Origin: JAGOUB01 sp964648045
GTDB lineage: Bacteria > Patescibacteriota > Gracilibacteria > Peribacterales > Peribacteraceae
DNA: 26,895 bases
Direction: 5' to 3'
Assembly (NCBI GenBank): GCA_964648045.1
Contig: CAZYNU010000014.1
Span: 1-26,895, forward strand
The position numbers and the translations under genes were made by a program. Position 1 is the first letter of the stretch. Every line of letters starts with the position of its first letter. Below are positions 1 to 6,844 of the stretch, one piece after another. The notes beneath the pieces were generated by a model, which was not told the origin of the DNA, ran no database searches, and worked only from the letters and a program-made list of their open reading frames with translations.

Positions 1-163
1 CGGCGCCGTTGCAGGTGCCGTCACCGCAGAAGGTCATCATGATGGAGCTGCTGGAGCTGCTTGCTTCCACGCGCTCAATAAGCGCATTCGGAACAAGGGA
101 TAGACAAAGAAGAAGGAAGGCGCTTGCCACGAAGGTGGCAACTGCTTGTTGGGAGGATTGCAT
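1..163 (-). CDS. Secreted/surface protein, N-terminal fragment (runs off left edge)
   Basis: The reverse strand is open from an ATG at 163 to the window edge, giving 54 codons. The translation begins MQSSQQAVATF, followed by a hydrophobic stretch (about residues 8-25, with FLLLCLSLV) and a plausible signal-peptidase site near VEA-SSS at about residues 33-34. A Ser-rich linker follows, then FCGDGTCNGA, which resembles the CGDGxC(x)nGE motif repeated in many secreted cysteine-rich bacterial surface proteins. The protein is therefore probably exported, but its function cannot be told from this fragment. It is divergent from the LPATG surface protein at 409, so the two may share a regulatory region. 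The start is supported by the signal peptide and by a -10-like hexamer exactly 6 nt upstream. Alternative: a lipoprotein is unlikely, since the only Cys in the hydrophobic stretch lies in its middle and not in a lipobox. Confidence 0.7.
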   Translation of the reverse strand, partial: MQSSQQAVATFVASAFLLLCLSLVPNALIERVEASSSSSSIMMTFCGDGTCNGA

Positions 164-169
164 GAAAGG

Positions 170-199
170 AATGTATTCCACGTTTGCGGCGAGCAGCAA
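170..199 (-). promoter_or_regulatory. Candidate leaderless promoter of the left-edge secreted protein
   Basis: On the minus strand TTGCTG (194-199) is followed after 18 nt by TACATT (170-175), and after 6 more nt by the ATG at 163. This matches the leaderless spacing seen at other genes in the window. Confidence 0.4.
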
Positions 200-349
200 A
201 CGCCTGACATAGCCGGATGGCACGAATTGTCGGCAGACATATGCGGAGAAGCGGCAGTGATTGTGACGCAAAGAGCGGTACTGCCGCCGAAAAGCTCTTC
301 ACATCGTATTTTCTGGTCGTTATTGTGGGAATTTGGCTGTCGAGAATAC

Positions 350-378
350 TTGACATTTCTCAGGGAATTGTGCACGAT
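350..378 (+). promoter_or_regulatory. Possible promoter of the LPATG surface protein
   Basis: A perfect -35 hexamer TTGACA (350-355) lies 17 nt before a poor -10, CACGAT (373-378). Transcription from here would give a leader of roughly 24 nt that is nearly all pyrimidine just before the ATG at 409. The weak -10 makes this tentative. Confidence 0.3.
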
Positions 379-408
379 GGCCAGCCAGTGGTTCTTCCCC
401 GCCTCTTC

Positions 409-2346
409 ATGTCTCCCTCCCGGTTTTTCGGCTCCAGCCTCCTGACGCTCGCTCTCCTTATGGGAGGTGCGGCAACCGCTTCGGCGGCCGATATCAGCCT
501 GGCCGTCAGCGGCCCGAGTAGCGTCGATCGCGGTCAGACCTATACGTACAATTTGACTGTCCGCAACAACGAGAGTGCCACTTTTGGCGATTTCTCTGTT
601 GTGTTCAACATCAATGGTGCCGGCGGCATTTTGGCCAACACCACCTACCAGAGCGTGAGTCGAGGAGGTTGTACCGTCAGTAACGGTTCGACCGTTACGT
701 GCACGGGCTTCAATTTGGCTGGCTATACCGAACAAGCCTTCACCCTCACCGTTCGCGCGAACACCGATGCCACTTGCGGTGCCACTGTCGATTTCATCGG
801 CAGCATCGTGTACGGCAACATCAACCAGTCGTCGCGCTGGAGCAATACGTCTCGTGCGATTGTGAACTGCGGCTCTGGCTCCAGTTCTACCTCCTCGTAT
901 TCGTCGTCCATCAATAACAACGGTTACGTCGACCTCTCCATTACTCAAAACGGCCCCAGCACCATTAATCGTGGCAACTCGCCGCGCTACACGCTGACGG
1001 CCTATAACGGCGGTTCCATCACGGCCCAGAACGTGATCATCAGCAATACCATTCCTTCCGGTCTCACTTTCCAGCCCTCACTCAGCTCCGCCGGCTGCAC
1101 CCAGAACGGCAGCAGTGTCGATTGCAACGTGGGCTCCATCCCCGCCGGTCAACAGAAGAATGTCGATGTGGTGTTCAGTATGCCGAATGGCGCTTACAAC
1201 TGCGGCGATAGCTACGTAAATCGCGGTTACGTTGCCACTTCAAGCGGTGACACGAACGGCAATAACAATGCAACCTCTCTCACGACTTACGTGCATTGTG
1301 ATGGTGGCAATCATCAGAACCTTCGTGGATGCATCGAGATCCAGTCGACGGTGTATGACCTCTCAGGTCGCGAAGTGGCCAATCCGGGCTTTACCGTGAG
1401 CTTGAGCAACGGTGCCCGCGTGACGACCGATCGCAGTGGCAATGCCCGTTTCTACGACGTGCCGGTGGGCAACTATAATCTCTCCATCTCCCTGTACTCC
1501 TCGTACTCTCTCGATTCCCAGAGCCCGAATAACGGCAACGTCTACGTGGATGATTCCGGTTGCGAGCGGGTGTACTTCCGCATCGTGAGCCGTACGAACA
1601 ACCCGTATGGTAATCGCGCCCAGTGCGAAGACGGCATCGATAACGACGGCGATCGTCGCTATGACTATCCCGGTGATCCCGATTGTTCCAGCTATAGCGA
1701 TAACAGCGAGTACGGCTCCCGTTATTCGTCGTCCAGCAGCCGCTACTACACGAATAATTCGTATAGCAGCCGCTCCAACTACACGTACTACAACACCGAC
1801 CCCTACGTGGCCCAGGTGCAGGCCTATGCCAACGCCCAGAACCGTCGCGGCGGCGTGACGATCGATAAGCGCGTCGACCGTTTGGAAGCCCTGCCTGGTG
1901 GCGCCGTTTCGTACACCATTACCATTCGCAACGACGGTTCGGCGAACGTGCGCGACGTGGAGCTGGAAGACCGCTTCGATAACCGCATGCGTCCGATTTC
2001 GGTCACGCAGGGTGGCGCTATCGGCGGCGGCCGCATCATTTGGAATCTTGGCACCATCGCCGCCAACTCCACCAAGACGGTGCGCGTGCGCATGCAGCTC
2101 GACGGCTCGGTGCGCAATGGCGACATGTTGAGCAATAGTGCCACCGCCCGCGGCAGCTTCGGCACCGTCAGTGACAGCGTCTCCGTGCGCGTGGTCACGC
2201 AATTGCCGGCGACTGGCATCGATCTTGTTTCCCTCTTTGGCAGCCCCGCTGCCGCTGCGGCTCTCCCCATGGGCCTCTTCTCCCTGCTTGGCTTGGCCGG
2301 TGCGGGCGTAGGAGCCGGCGGTATGTTCGGTCGGCGCTTTCTCTGA
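409..2346 (+). CDS. Sortase-anchored surface protein with DUF11-like repeats and LPATG signal
   Basis: This 645-residue exported protein is probably wall- or surface-attached. Visible parts in order: signal peptide (1-26, cleavage near ASA-AD); a DUF11-like beta domain (about 28-153); a second DUF11-like domain (about 172-297, SQNGP/NRG-type start, ending in YVHC); a Cna-B/carboxypeptidase-regulatory-like domain (about 305-395); the Cys/Asp motif CEDGIDNDGD (406-415) plus YPGDPDC, a probable calcium-binding loop; a Ser/Tyr/Asn-rich linker (427-465); a third DUF11-like domain (about 482-598); then LPATG (599-603), a hydrophobic segment and a short basic end, GRRFL. That tail is a classical sortase signal. 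An in-frame ATG at 217 would add 64 residues before the signal peptide, so I prefer 409, which also has a pyrimidine-rich leader. Likely role: adhesion or surface layer. The ligand is unknown and no sortase gene is in the window. Confidence 0.85.
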   Translation: MSPSRFFGSSLLTLALLMGGAATASAADISLAVSGPSSVDRGQTYTYNLTVRNNESATFGDFSVVFNINGAGGILANTTYQSVSRGGCTVSNGSTVTCTGFNLAGYTEQAFTLTVRANTDATCGATVDFIGSIVYGNINQSSRWSNTSRAIVNCGSGSSSTSSYSSSINNNGYVDLSITQNGPSTINRGNSPRYTLTAYNGGSITAQNVIISNTIPSGLTFQPSLSSAGCTQNGSSVDCNVGSIPAGQQKNVDVVFSMPNGAYNCGDSYVNRGYVATSSGDTNGNNNATSLTTYVHCDGGNHQNLRGCIEIQSTVYDLSGREVANPGFTVSLSNGARVTTDRSGNARFYDVPVGNYNLSISLYSSYSLDSQSPNNGNVYVDDSGCERVYFRIVSRTNNPYGNRAQCEDGIDNDGDRRYDYPGDPDCSSYSDNSEYGSRYSSSSSRYYTNNSYSSRSNYTYYNTDPYVAQVQAYANAQNRRGGVTIDKRVDRLEALPGGAVSYTITIRNDGSANVRDVELEDRFDNRMRPISVTQGGAIGGGRIIWNLGTIAANSTKTVRVRMQLDGSVRNGDMLSNSATARGSFGTVSDSVSVRVVTQLPATGIDLVSLFGSPAAAAALPMGLFSLLGLAGAGVGAGGMFGRRFL

Positions 2347-2372
2347 GCCGTTCTTTCCATCGCTTAAGGAAT

Positions 2373-2395
2373 AGGCCCGCAAGGGCCTTTTTCTT
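2373..2395 (+). terminator. Rho-independent terminator after the LPATG protein
   Basis: AGGCCC (2373-2378), loop GCAA, and GGGCCT (2383-2388) form a 6-bp GC-rich stem with a stable tetraloop, followed by a T-rich tail. It lies 27 nt after the stop codon. Confidence 0.85.
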
Positions 2396-2455
2396 GCTTT
2401 GAAGCGATTCGTCACTCCCCTACCTCGCGCCCGTGCGAGTTTTTTTATTAATGGG

Positions 2456-2461
2456 TATGAT
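2456..2461 (+). promoter_or_regulatory. -10 element of tRNA-Val
   Basis: TATGAT (5/6 match to consensus) ends 9 nt before the mature tRNA 5' end. The other tRNA in the window has the same hexamer 8 nt before its 5' end. No good -35 is visible. Confidence 0.5.
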
Positions 2462-2470
2462 CGCCATGAA

Positions 2471-2547
2471 GGGCGGTTAGCTCAGTTGGTCAGAGCATCG
2501 AGCTTACACCTCGAGGGTCACAGGTTCGAACCCTGTACCGCCCACCA
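2471..2547 (+). tRNA. tRNA-Val (anticodon UAC)
   Basis: This is a full cloverleaf: acceptor stem 2471-2477 with 2537-2543, D stem GCTC/GAGC, anticodon stem TCGAG/CTCGA, loop CTTACAC with anticodon TAC at 2505-2507, T arm 2520-2536 with loop TTCGAAC. Discriminator A is followed by an encoded CCA (2545-2547). The tRNA reads GUA and, by wobble, other Val codons. It sits 15 nt upstream of a small protein gene and may be co-transcribed with it. Confidence 0.95.
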
Positions 2548-2561
2548 TCTTCTTTTATTGT

Positions 2562-2843
2562 ATGAGTATCGATCACCGTCAACTTCTCGCCGATGATGGC
2601 GATGTGTCCCTCGCCATCACTGCCCATGTGCAATCATTGGCGGGAAGCACCGCCGAGGATTTGCATCAGCAATTGACTACGGCAGAGCAGTCTCTTGTGA
2701 GCCACAGAAATTCACACAATCCTCTGGCTGCTCCCAAGATCCAGGCGATTGAGTGCCGCATGGCTGCGATTCGCCTACTCCTGGGCGAAAATACCCAGGA
2801 GCCGACCGCCTCTGGCGTTGCCAATGACAACATCCAAGCCTAG
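2562..2843 (+). CDS. Small hypothetical protein
   Basis: A 93-residue, probably soluble, largely helical protein with no family I recognise. A helix-prone centre runs about 33-75 (HQQLTTAEQ to MAAIRLLLG), and the C-terminus looks disordered. There is no signal peptide or membrane segment. The ATG lies 15 nt after tRNA-Val behind a pyrimidine-rich run. Its TAG stop is built into the -10 hexamer (TAGAAT) of secG, 9 nt before the secG start. Reality is supported mainly by its tight fit between tRNA and secG. A chance ORF cannot be excluded. Confidence 0.55.
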   Translation: MSIDHRQLLADDGDVSLAITAHVQSLAGSTAEDLHQQLTTAEQSLVSHRNSHNPLAAPKIQAIECRMAAIRLLLGENTQEPTASGVANDNIQA

Positions 2844-2846
2844 AAT
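2818..2846 (+). promoter_or_regulatory. Leaderless promoter of secG
   Basis: TTGCCA (2818-2823), a 17-nt spacer and TAGAAT (2841-2846) make a good sigma70 promoter (5/6 in each box). The -10 ends 6 nt before the secG ATG, so the predicted transcript starts at or next to the A of ATG. The whole promoter lies in the end of the upstream gene. Confidence 0.65.
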
Positions 2847-2852
2847 CTGCTC

Positions 2853-3071
2853 ATGAATACGCTTCTCCTGACCATTGAGGTTGTCGTTGCCATCCTCCTT
2901 TCTCTTGCCATCTTGGTGCAGCAGCGTGCCTCTGGCCTCTCGCAGAGCATGGGCGGCAGCGGCGTGACCTATGCGCAGCGCCGCGGCGCCGAGAAGGTGC
3001 TTTTCCAGGCTTCCATCGTTCTCGCCGTGGTATTCTTCGCCATCCCGGTGTTGATGTGGTTCATCGCCTGA
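2853..3071 (+). CDS. secG: Preprotein translocase subunit SecG
   Basis: A 72-residue inner-membrane protein of typical SecG length. It has two transmembrane helices (about 3-22 and 49-70) separated by a cytoplasmic loop with QQRASGLSQSMGG and YAQRRGAEKVL, the conserved SecG pattern (GLS, G-G, RRG-EK-L). SecG assists protein movement through SecYEG. It starts a two-gene unit with the anchored substrate-binding protein 10 nt downstream, an arrangement that suggests co-expression. Confidence 0.9.
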   Translation: MNTLLLTIEVVVAILLSLAILVQQRASGLSQSMGGSGVTYAQRRGAEKVLFQASIVLAVVFFAIPVLMWFIA

Positions 3072-3081
3072 CCGATCCTCA

Positions 3082-5367
3082 ATGAGGCGCGTCCTCCTCT
3101 CGCTCTTCACAGCATCCCGGCGCTACCAGGCCTGGATCATCGTCGCGTGTGTCCTGGCCATCATCGGAAGCCTCGCGGGACTCCTCTACCGGTTCTGGCT
3201 GGATAGCACCGTGCTCGTGCCTGCTCGTGGCGGCACGTACATCGAGGGCTCCGTGGGCGAGGTCTTACCGTGGAATCCGTGGTTCACGCTGCAAAACGAC
3301 GTGAATCGAGATATTGTTTCGCTCGTTTTTTCGGGTTTGATGCAGTACGACCCTTCGGTGCGCGAGGTGGTGGATGACCTTGGCTCTCTGTCGGTTTCGC
3401 CCGACGGCAAGGTGTACACTGTCAGGTTGCACGACGGTTTGCTTTGGCATGATTCTACTCCCGAGAGTCCGCATCCCGTCACGGCCGACGACGTTCTCTT
3501 TACGTTTCAGACCATTCAAGATCCAAGCTTTCCCAATCCCCCGCTCCGCGAAAACTTCGCCGGCGTGGAGATTGCCAAACTGGATGAGCGCACTGTGACG
3601 TTTACGCTGAATGAGCCGTATGCCTATTTTTCCACCAATCTAACATTCGGACTTCTGCCAAGGCGTTCCTTCGAAGGCATTCCGATTGCCCGCTTGCAAC
3701 AGACAGAGTCGGACTTCGGCCTTCATCCGGTGGGTGCTGGACCGTATCGTCTCAAGAGTTTTGTGCAGACCGAGCTTTCCAGCGAGGTGACGTTGGAAAA
3801 ATTTGCCCGCCCCCTGCCTGAGCAGTACCGCTTGGGGCGCGTCATCTTCCGCGTGTTCCCCGATTATCTGTCGCTTCTGTCCGACTTGGGCAATCTCGAT
3901 GCCATTCGCATCGTACCCCAGAGTGACGACGGTCGGCCCGTTATTCCGAACAACTTTCAGGATCGTACGTACACATTACCTCAGTATGTCGCGCTCTTCT
4001 TTAACCTCGACAACAAGATCACCTCCGATCAAAAACTGCGTCTAGGATTGCAACTTGGAACCAATAAACAGGCCATTGTCGATGCCGTCGACAGCGCCGT
4101 GGTGGTGGATACGCCATTGTTAGAAATTGATACCTCCGATTGGCAGTACCAGTTCGATCCTTCGGCCGCCCAAGGTGCTTTGTATGAGTCGCAGTGGTAC
4201 TTCCCTGAGAAAATTCGCCTGCAAACATTGCTGGAGAAGCGGGAGACAAACCGGGCAGGCATGCTGAATGTTCCATCGGTCGTGCTCCTTTCTACCGGCA
4301 GCACGTTGGCCGTCACCGGGCCTTACACCGCGACCGGTCCCGATCCGCGCGTGAACGGCGTGCGGACTGTTTCGGGTACCGAGTCTGGAACGTGGATTGC
4401 CAGTTTGCCCACCGTTCGCGGCGCCACGGGCGCCTTGTTGCCGGGCGATAATCTCGTGCGCATCACGAATGCCGAAGGGCGTATCCTTGATTCTGCCTCC
4501 ATTTACCGGGCCGCCGACGAAGTCATTCAACAAAAAGCGCAGACGGAGCAGGAGTTGGTGGAACGTTTCATCGCTTCACGCGATGACACATTGCCGGAGG
4601 CCGAACGCGTGACGGCGGCCGATCTCACCTTAGACGGCGACTTTTTACGCAGGCGTCTGCCAGACGACCAATTGGGCATCCGTGCGAATGCCGATGGTCG
4701 CACCTTGAAGTTGGTCTTGCTCACCAGTCCCACCCCTGCCGCCTACCGCACCGTGGCTGAGGAGATCGCCAAGCAGTGGCGAGCGTTGGGGGTTGATGTG
4801 GCGGTGGAAATCCCTGAGAACCGTGCCGATTTTGAAGCTCGTCTGTTGCGTCGTCAGTACGACGTGCTGCTTTACGGACAATCATTGCTCAATAATTTGG
4901 ACGCGTATCCATACTGGCACAGCAGCGACATTCAGAAGCAAACCGACGACGAGAACGAATTGCGTCTCGATGCATACAACCTCTCGCAGTACACCTCGGC
5001 CCAGGCCGATGTGCTGTTGGAAAAAGTGCGCGGCACCAACGATGAGTCCGAGCGCCTGACGGCGATTGCGCAGCTGCGCGACGTGCTCAAGCGCGACACG
5101 CCGGCCATCGTTCTCTATTCGCCTGTCTACACCTACGCCCACCGCGACGACATTCTGGGAGTGGACCTTGGCCATCTGTCTATGCATGCCGACCGCATGC
5201 ACAGTTTGTCTAAATGGTACGTGCGACAAGAGCGCGTCTTTAAACCCGGCCATGGCTGGGGGTCGTTCTTCGGCTGGCTCGCCGGTAATTTTGGCGGTAA
5301 GGATTCTGGCGAGGGCACGTCTTCAGCCTCGCAATCATCCGCCTCGTCTGACAACGCCGACCTCTGA
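3082..5367 (+). CDS. Membrane-anchored family-5 extracellular solute-binding protein
   Basis: A 761-residue protein with a short basic N-terminus and one transmembrane anchor (about 15-38, AWIIVACVLAIIG), then a large outer domain. Residues about 50-390 show the SBP_bac_5 (peptide/nickel-binding) fold: GGTYIEGSVGE, PWNPWF, LSVSPDGKVYTVRLHDGLLWHD, PVTADDVLFTF and GAGPYRLKSF. An inserted beta-rich, Ig-like stretch follows (about 394-475), then the family resumes (about 537-690, with LKLVLLTSPTPAAY and YDVLLYGQS). A Ser-rich tail ends the protein. It is longer than normal DppA/OppA (about 540) because of the insert. No permease or ATPase genes are adjacent, so it may not serve an ordinary ABC importer. 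It follows secG by 10 nt and is probably co-transcribed. Confidence 0.85.
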   Translation: MRRVLLSLFTASRRYQAWIIVACVLAIIGSLAGLLYRFWLDSTVLVPARGGTYIEGSVGEVLPWNPWFTLQNDVNRDIVSLVFSGLMQYDPSVREVVDDLGSLSVSPDGKVYTVRLHDGLLWHDSTPESPHPVTADDVLFTFQTIQDPSFPNPPLRENFAGVEIAKLDERTVTFTLNEPYAYFSTNLTFGLLPRRSFEGIPIARLQQTESDFGLHPVGAGPYRLKSFVQTELSSEVTLEKFARPLPEQYRLGRVIFRVFPDYLSLLSDLGNLDAIRIVPQSDDGRPVIPNNFQDRTYTLPQYVALFFNLDNKITSDQKLRLGLQLGTNKQAIVDAVDSAVVVDTPLLEIDTSDWQYQFDPSAAQGALYESQWYFPEKIRLQTLLEKRETNRAGMLNVPSVVLLSTGSTLAVTGPYTATGPDPRVNGVRTVSGTESGTWIASLPTVRGATGALLPGDNLVRITNAEGRILDSASIYRAADEVIQQKAQTEQELVERFIASRDDTLPEAERVTAADLTLDGDFLRRRLPDDQLGIRANADGRTLKLVLLTSPTPAAYRTVAEEIAKQWRALGVDVAVEIPENRADFEARLLRRQYDVLLYGQSLLNNLDAYPYWHSSDIQKQTDDENELRLDAYNLSQYTSAQADVLLEKVRGTNDESERLTAIAQLRDVLKRDTPAIVLYSPVYTYAHRDDILGVDLGHLSMHADRMHSLSKWYVRQERVFKPGHGWGSFFGWLAGNFGGKDSGEGTSSASQSSASSDNADL

Positions 5368-5406
5368 AGAGGCGAGAAAGCCCCTGCCAGGGCAGGGAAA
5401 AGAGGA

Positions 5407-5435
5407 TTGACCCGGTCCTTGCGGCTCAGTAAAAT
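5407..5435 (+). promoter_or_regulatory. Promoter of rplI
   Basis: TTGACC (5407-5412), 17-nt spacer, TAAAAT (5430-5435): 5/6 in both boxes. It predicts a leader of about 13 nt before the ATG at 5455. Confidence 0.7.
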
Positions 5436-5454
5436 GGTCGGGCTCTACGAATAC

Positions 5455-5907
5455 ATGGAAATTCTCCTGCTCCAGAACGTGGCCAAGCTTGGAAAGAAAG
5501 ACGACCTCCTGGTCGTCGGGGATGGCTTTGCCTTGAACTACCTCCTGCCAAACCGGCAGGCCATCGTCGCGACCCCGCTCGTTCGCCGCCGCTACGCCGA
5601 CCGCATCCGCGTTCGTGCCGAAGAGCGTGAGAAGGAGAAGGCTAACCAGGAAGGCGCCGCCAAGGCCCTGTCTGGCAAGGTGATTACCTTCAAGAAGAAG
5701 GCCACCAAGACTGGCAAGCTCTACGCCGCCATTTCGGAGAAGGTGATTGCCGACGCTCTCCGCGACCAGCATAAGATGGACATCCTCGCTGCCGACATTG
5801 AGATCGGTCAGCCGATCAAGTCCGTTGGTAAGAGCGAGATCATGGTTCGCATGGCTGGCCAAAAGCTGCCGATCAGCGTGGTGGTCGAGGCCGAAGCTGG
5901 CGAGTAA
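5455..5907 (+). CDS. rplI: Large ribosomal subunit protein bL9
   Basis: A 150-residue protein, the usual length of bL9. The N-terminal globular domain has MEILLLQNVAKLGKKDDLL, then GDGFALNYLLPNRQA. A long connecting helix (about 45-75, rich in E/K/R/A) follows, and a C-terminal domain ends with PISVVVEAEAGE. It binds 23S rRNA at the base of the L1 stalk. An upstream in-frame TTG at 5407 would lie inside the promoter, and the conserved bL9 N-terminus begins at the ATG, so 5455 is the start. No Shine-Dalgarno is present. bL9 is missing from some CPR groups, so its presence argues against those. Confidence 0.95.
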   Translation: MEILLLQNVAKLGKKDDLLVVGDGFALNYLLPNRQAIVATPLVRRRYADRIRVRAEEREKEKANQEGAAKALSGKVITFKKKATKTGKLYAAISEKVIADALRDQHKMDILAADIEIGQPIKSVGKSEIMVRMAGQKLPISVVVEAEAGE

Positions 5908-5931
5908 TGAAGCGGTGATTGCCTCTAAGCG

Positions 5932-5940
5932 TGCTAGATT
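5932..5940 (+). promoter_or_regulatory. Extended -10 of the NUDIX gene
   Basis: TGC followed by TAGATT (5935-5940) forms an extended -10 whose end is 8 nt before the ATG at 5949, so the mRNA would be leaderless or nearly so. Confidence 0.4.
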
Positions 5941-5948
5941 CGACGTGC

Positions 5949-6368
5949 ATGGATGTATCCGCTCCTCTCGTTGGCGTCGCTCTCTTCGTTCTTCGCGATG
6001 ACACCTTCCTTATGGGTTTGCGCAAAAACTCGCACAGCGCAGGCACGTGGGGCTTGGCCGGCGGCCACTTGGAGTTTGGCGAAACGTTTGAAGCCTGTGC
6101 GTTGCGCGAGTTACGCGAAGAGGCAGGCGACATCGTTGTTCGGAATGTTCGTTTTGCCACTGTGAGCGGTGACGTTTTTCCCGATGTTGGTCGGCATTAC
6201 GTCACGATCTTTCTGCTGGGCGACTATGTTTCCGGCGAGGTGAAGAATATGGAACCACACAAATTCGAGCGTTGGGAGTGGTGTAAGCCCTCCGCATTGC
6301 CACCGAATCTCTTCCCGTCGCTGAAGACGATTATCGACCGCGGGTTCGATCCATTCTCGATGCCTTGA
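5949..6368 (+). CDS. NUDIX hydrolase
   Basis: A 139-residue single-domain hydrolase. The complete Nudix box is at about residues 39-61: GHLEFGE, seven residues, then RELREEAGD, fitting Gx5Ex7REUxEExGU, which binds Mg2+ and cleaves nucleoside diphosphates linked to another group. The upstream segment PLVGVALFVLRDDTFLMGLR and the AGTWGLAGG lead-in resemble MutT/NUDT15-like nucleotide-pool enzymes; the NUDT15-like W-W-C pattern (ERWEWCKPSALP) is also present. The substrate is not certain: candidates are oxidised or non-canonical dNTPs or ADP-sugars. An in-frame TTG at 5919 would add ten residues, but the ATG fits the family start and the -10 spacing. Confidence 0.9.
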   Translation: MDVSAPLVGVALFVLRDDTFLMGLRKNSHSAGTWGLAGGHLEFGETFEACALRELREEAGDIVVRNVRFATVSGDVFPDVGRHYVTIFLLGDYVSGEVKNMEPHKFERWEWCKPSALPPNLFPSLKTIIDRGFDPFSMP

Positions 6369-6393
6369 CCCACCTTGGTCACTCGTGCAATGA

Positions 6394-6434
6394 AGCAGCG
6401 AGGGCTTGGACTAAACAGTCTAACCTCCTCTGCT
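6394..6434 (+). repeat. Imperfect stem-loop between the NUDIX gene and tRNA-Ile
   Basis: Three stacked stems: AGCAG (6394-6398) with CTGCT (6430-6434); GAGG (6400-6403) with CCTC (6424-6427); TTGGACT (6406-6412) with AGTCTAA (6417-6423, one G-U pair), around an AAAC loop. No T tract follows, so it is not a standard intrinsic terminator. It could be a 3' stabilising hairpin of the NUDIX mRNA or a small structured RNA. Confidence 0.4.
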
Positions 6435-6443
6435 GTAATCGTT

Positions 6444-6449
6444 TATGAT
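6444..6449 (+). promoter_or_regulatory. -10 element of tRNA-Ile
   Basis: TATGAT, ending 8 nt before the tRNA 5' end and identical to the -10 of tRNA-Val. No convincing -35 is seen. Confidence 0.45.
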
Positions 6450-6457
6450 AGTCGTAT

Positions 6458-6534
6458 GGGCCAGTAGCTCAGTTGGTTAGAGCTCCGGACTTATACACCG
6501 GCGGTCGATGGTTCAACTCCATCCTGGCCCACCA
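6458..6534 (+). tRNA. tRNA-Ile with anticodon UAU (reads AUA)
   Basis: A cloverleaf with acceptor GGGCCAG (6458-6464)/CTGGCCC (6524-6530), D stem GCTC/GAGC, T stem GATGG/CCATC with loop TTCAACT, discriminator A and encoded CCA (6532-6534). The anticodon loop is CTTATAC (6490-6496), placing TAT at 6492-6494 after the invariant U33. The anticodon stem is CCGGA/ACCGG, so the closing 31-39 pair is an A-A mismatch. Most bacteria read AUA with a CAU tRNA modified by TilS. A genomic UAU anticodon is uncommon and would need no lysidine. Confidence 0.85.
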
Positions 6535-6604
6535 CCGACAATGAAAATATTTTTGTCTATTTTCCCGGTTGGCATGGCTATTTCCAAAATTCCCAGGCAC
6601 GATC

Positions 6605-6624
6605 AATTGTCTATTTAGACAATT
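6605..6624. promoter_or_regulatory. Perfect inverted repeat upstream of the cold-shock gene
   Basis: AATTGTCTA (6605-6613) and TAGACAATT (6616-6624) are exact reverse complements around TT, ending 21 nt before the cold-shock ATG. The 10-mer TTGTCTATTT at its left (6607-6616) also occurs at 6553-6562. It may be an operator, or an AU-rich leader hairpin whose stability depends on temperature. A pyrimidine-rich run separates it from the ATG. Confidence 0.45.
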
Positions 6625-6645
6625 CTCTTCTTTTCTACCTTTTTT

Positions 6646-6843
6646 ATGACAGTTGGCACCATTAAGACCAAGACGGATAAAGGCTTCGGCTTCATTGCCG
6701 TCGAGGGCTCGGAGGACGTGTTCTTCCACAATAGTGCCTGCGGCGGCCAGTTTGATTCGTGGCCGATCGGCCAGGCCGTCCAGTTTGAGATTGAGAAGGG
6801 CGAGAAGGGCCTGCGCGCCGTGAACGTGACCGTTGCCGCGTAA
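6646..6843 (+). CDS. Cold-shock domain protein (CspA family)
   Basis: A 65-residue single cold-shock domain, the usual length. It has RNP1 as KGFGFIAV (12-19) and RNP2 as DVFFHNSA (24-31), the aromatic residues of which bind single-stranded RNA/DNA. It is a cytoplasmic RNA chaperone that melts mRNA structure. The leader from the inverted repeat to the ATG is C/T-rich with no Shine-Dalgarno. The stop codon lies one nt from the stop of the convergent gene on the other strand. Confidence 0.93.
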   Translation: MTVGTIKTKTDKGFGFIAVEGSEDVFFHNSACGGQFDSWPIGQAVQFEIEKGEKGLRAVNVTVAA

Positions 6844-6844
6844 G

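Noticed and set aside
37..948. Long minus-strand open frame (303 codons) opposite the LPATG protein
   Set aside because: It overlaps the well-supported surface protein, has Arg/Ala-rich shadow composition and no recognisable domain. The genuine minus-strand gene there is the shorter one starting at 163 in another frame.
1363..2415. Minus-strand open frame of 350 codons
   Set aside because: Its repetitive V/A/I/H/R composition is the mirror of the Ser/Tyr/Asn-rich linker codons, and it spans the terminator of the plus-strand gene.
5382..5397. CCCTGC/GCAGGG hairpin after the solute-binding protein, considered as a terminator
   Set aside because: No T tract follows on the plus strand, and the minus-strand tail is only CTTTCTC with no gene to terminate there. 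It may be a 3' stabilising hairpin at most.
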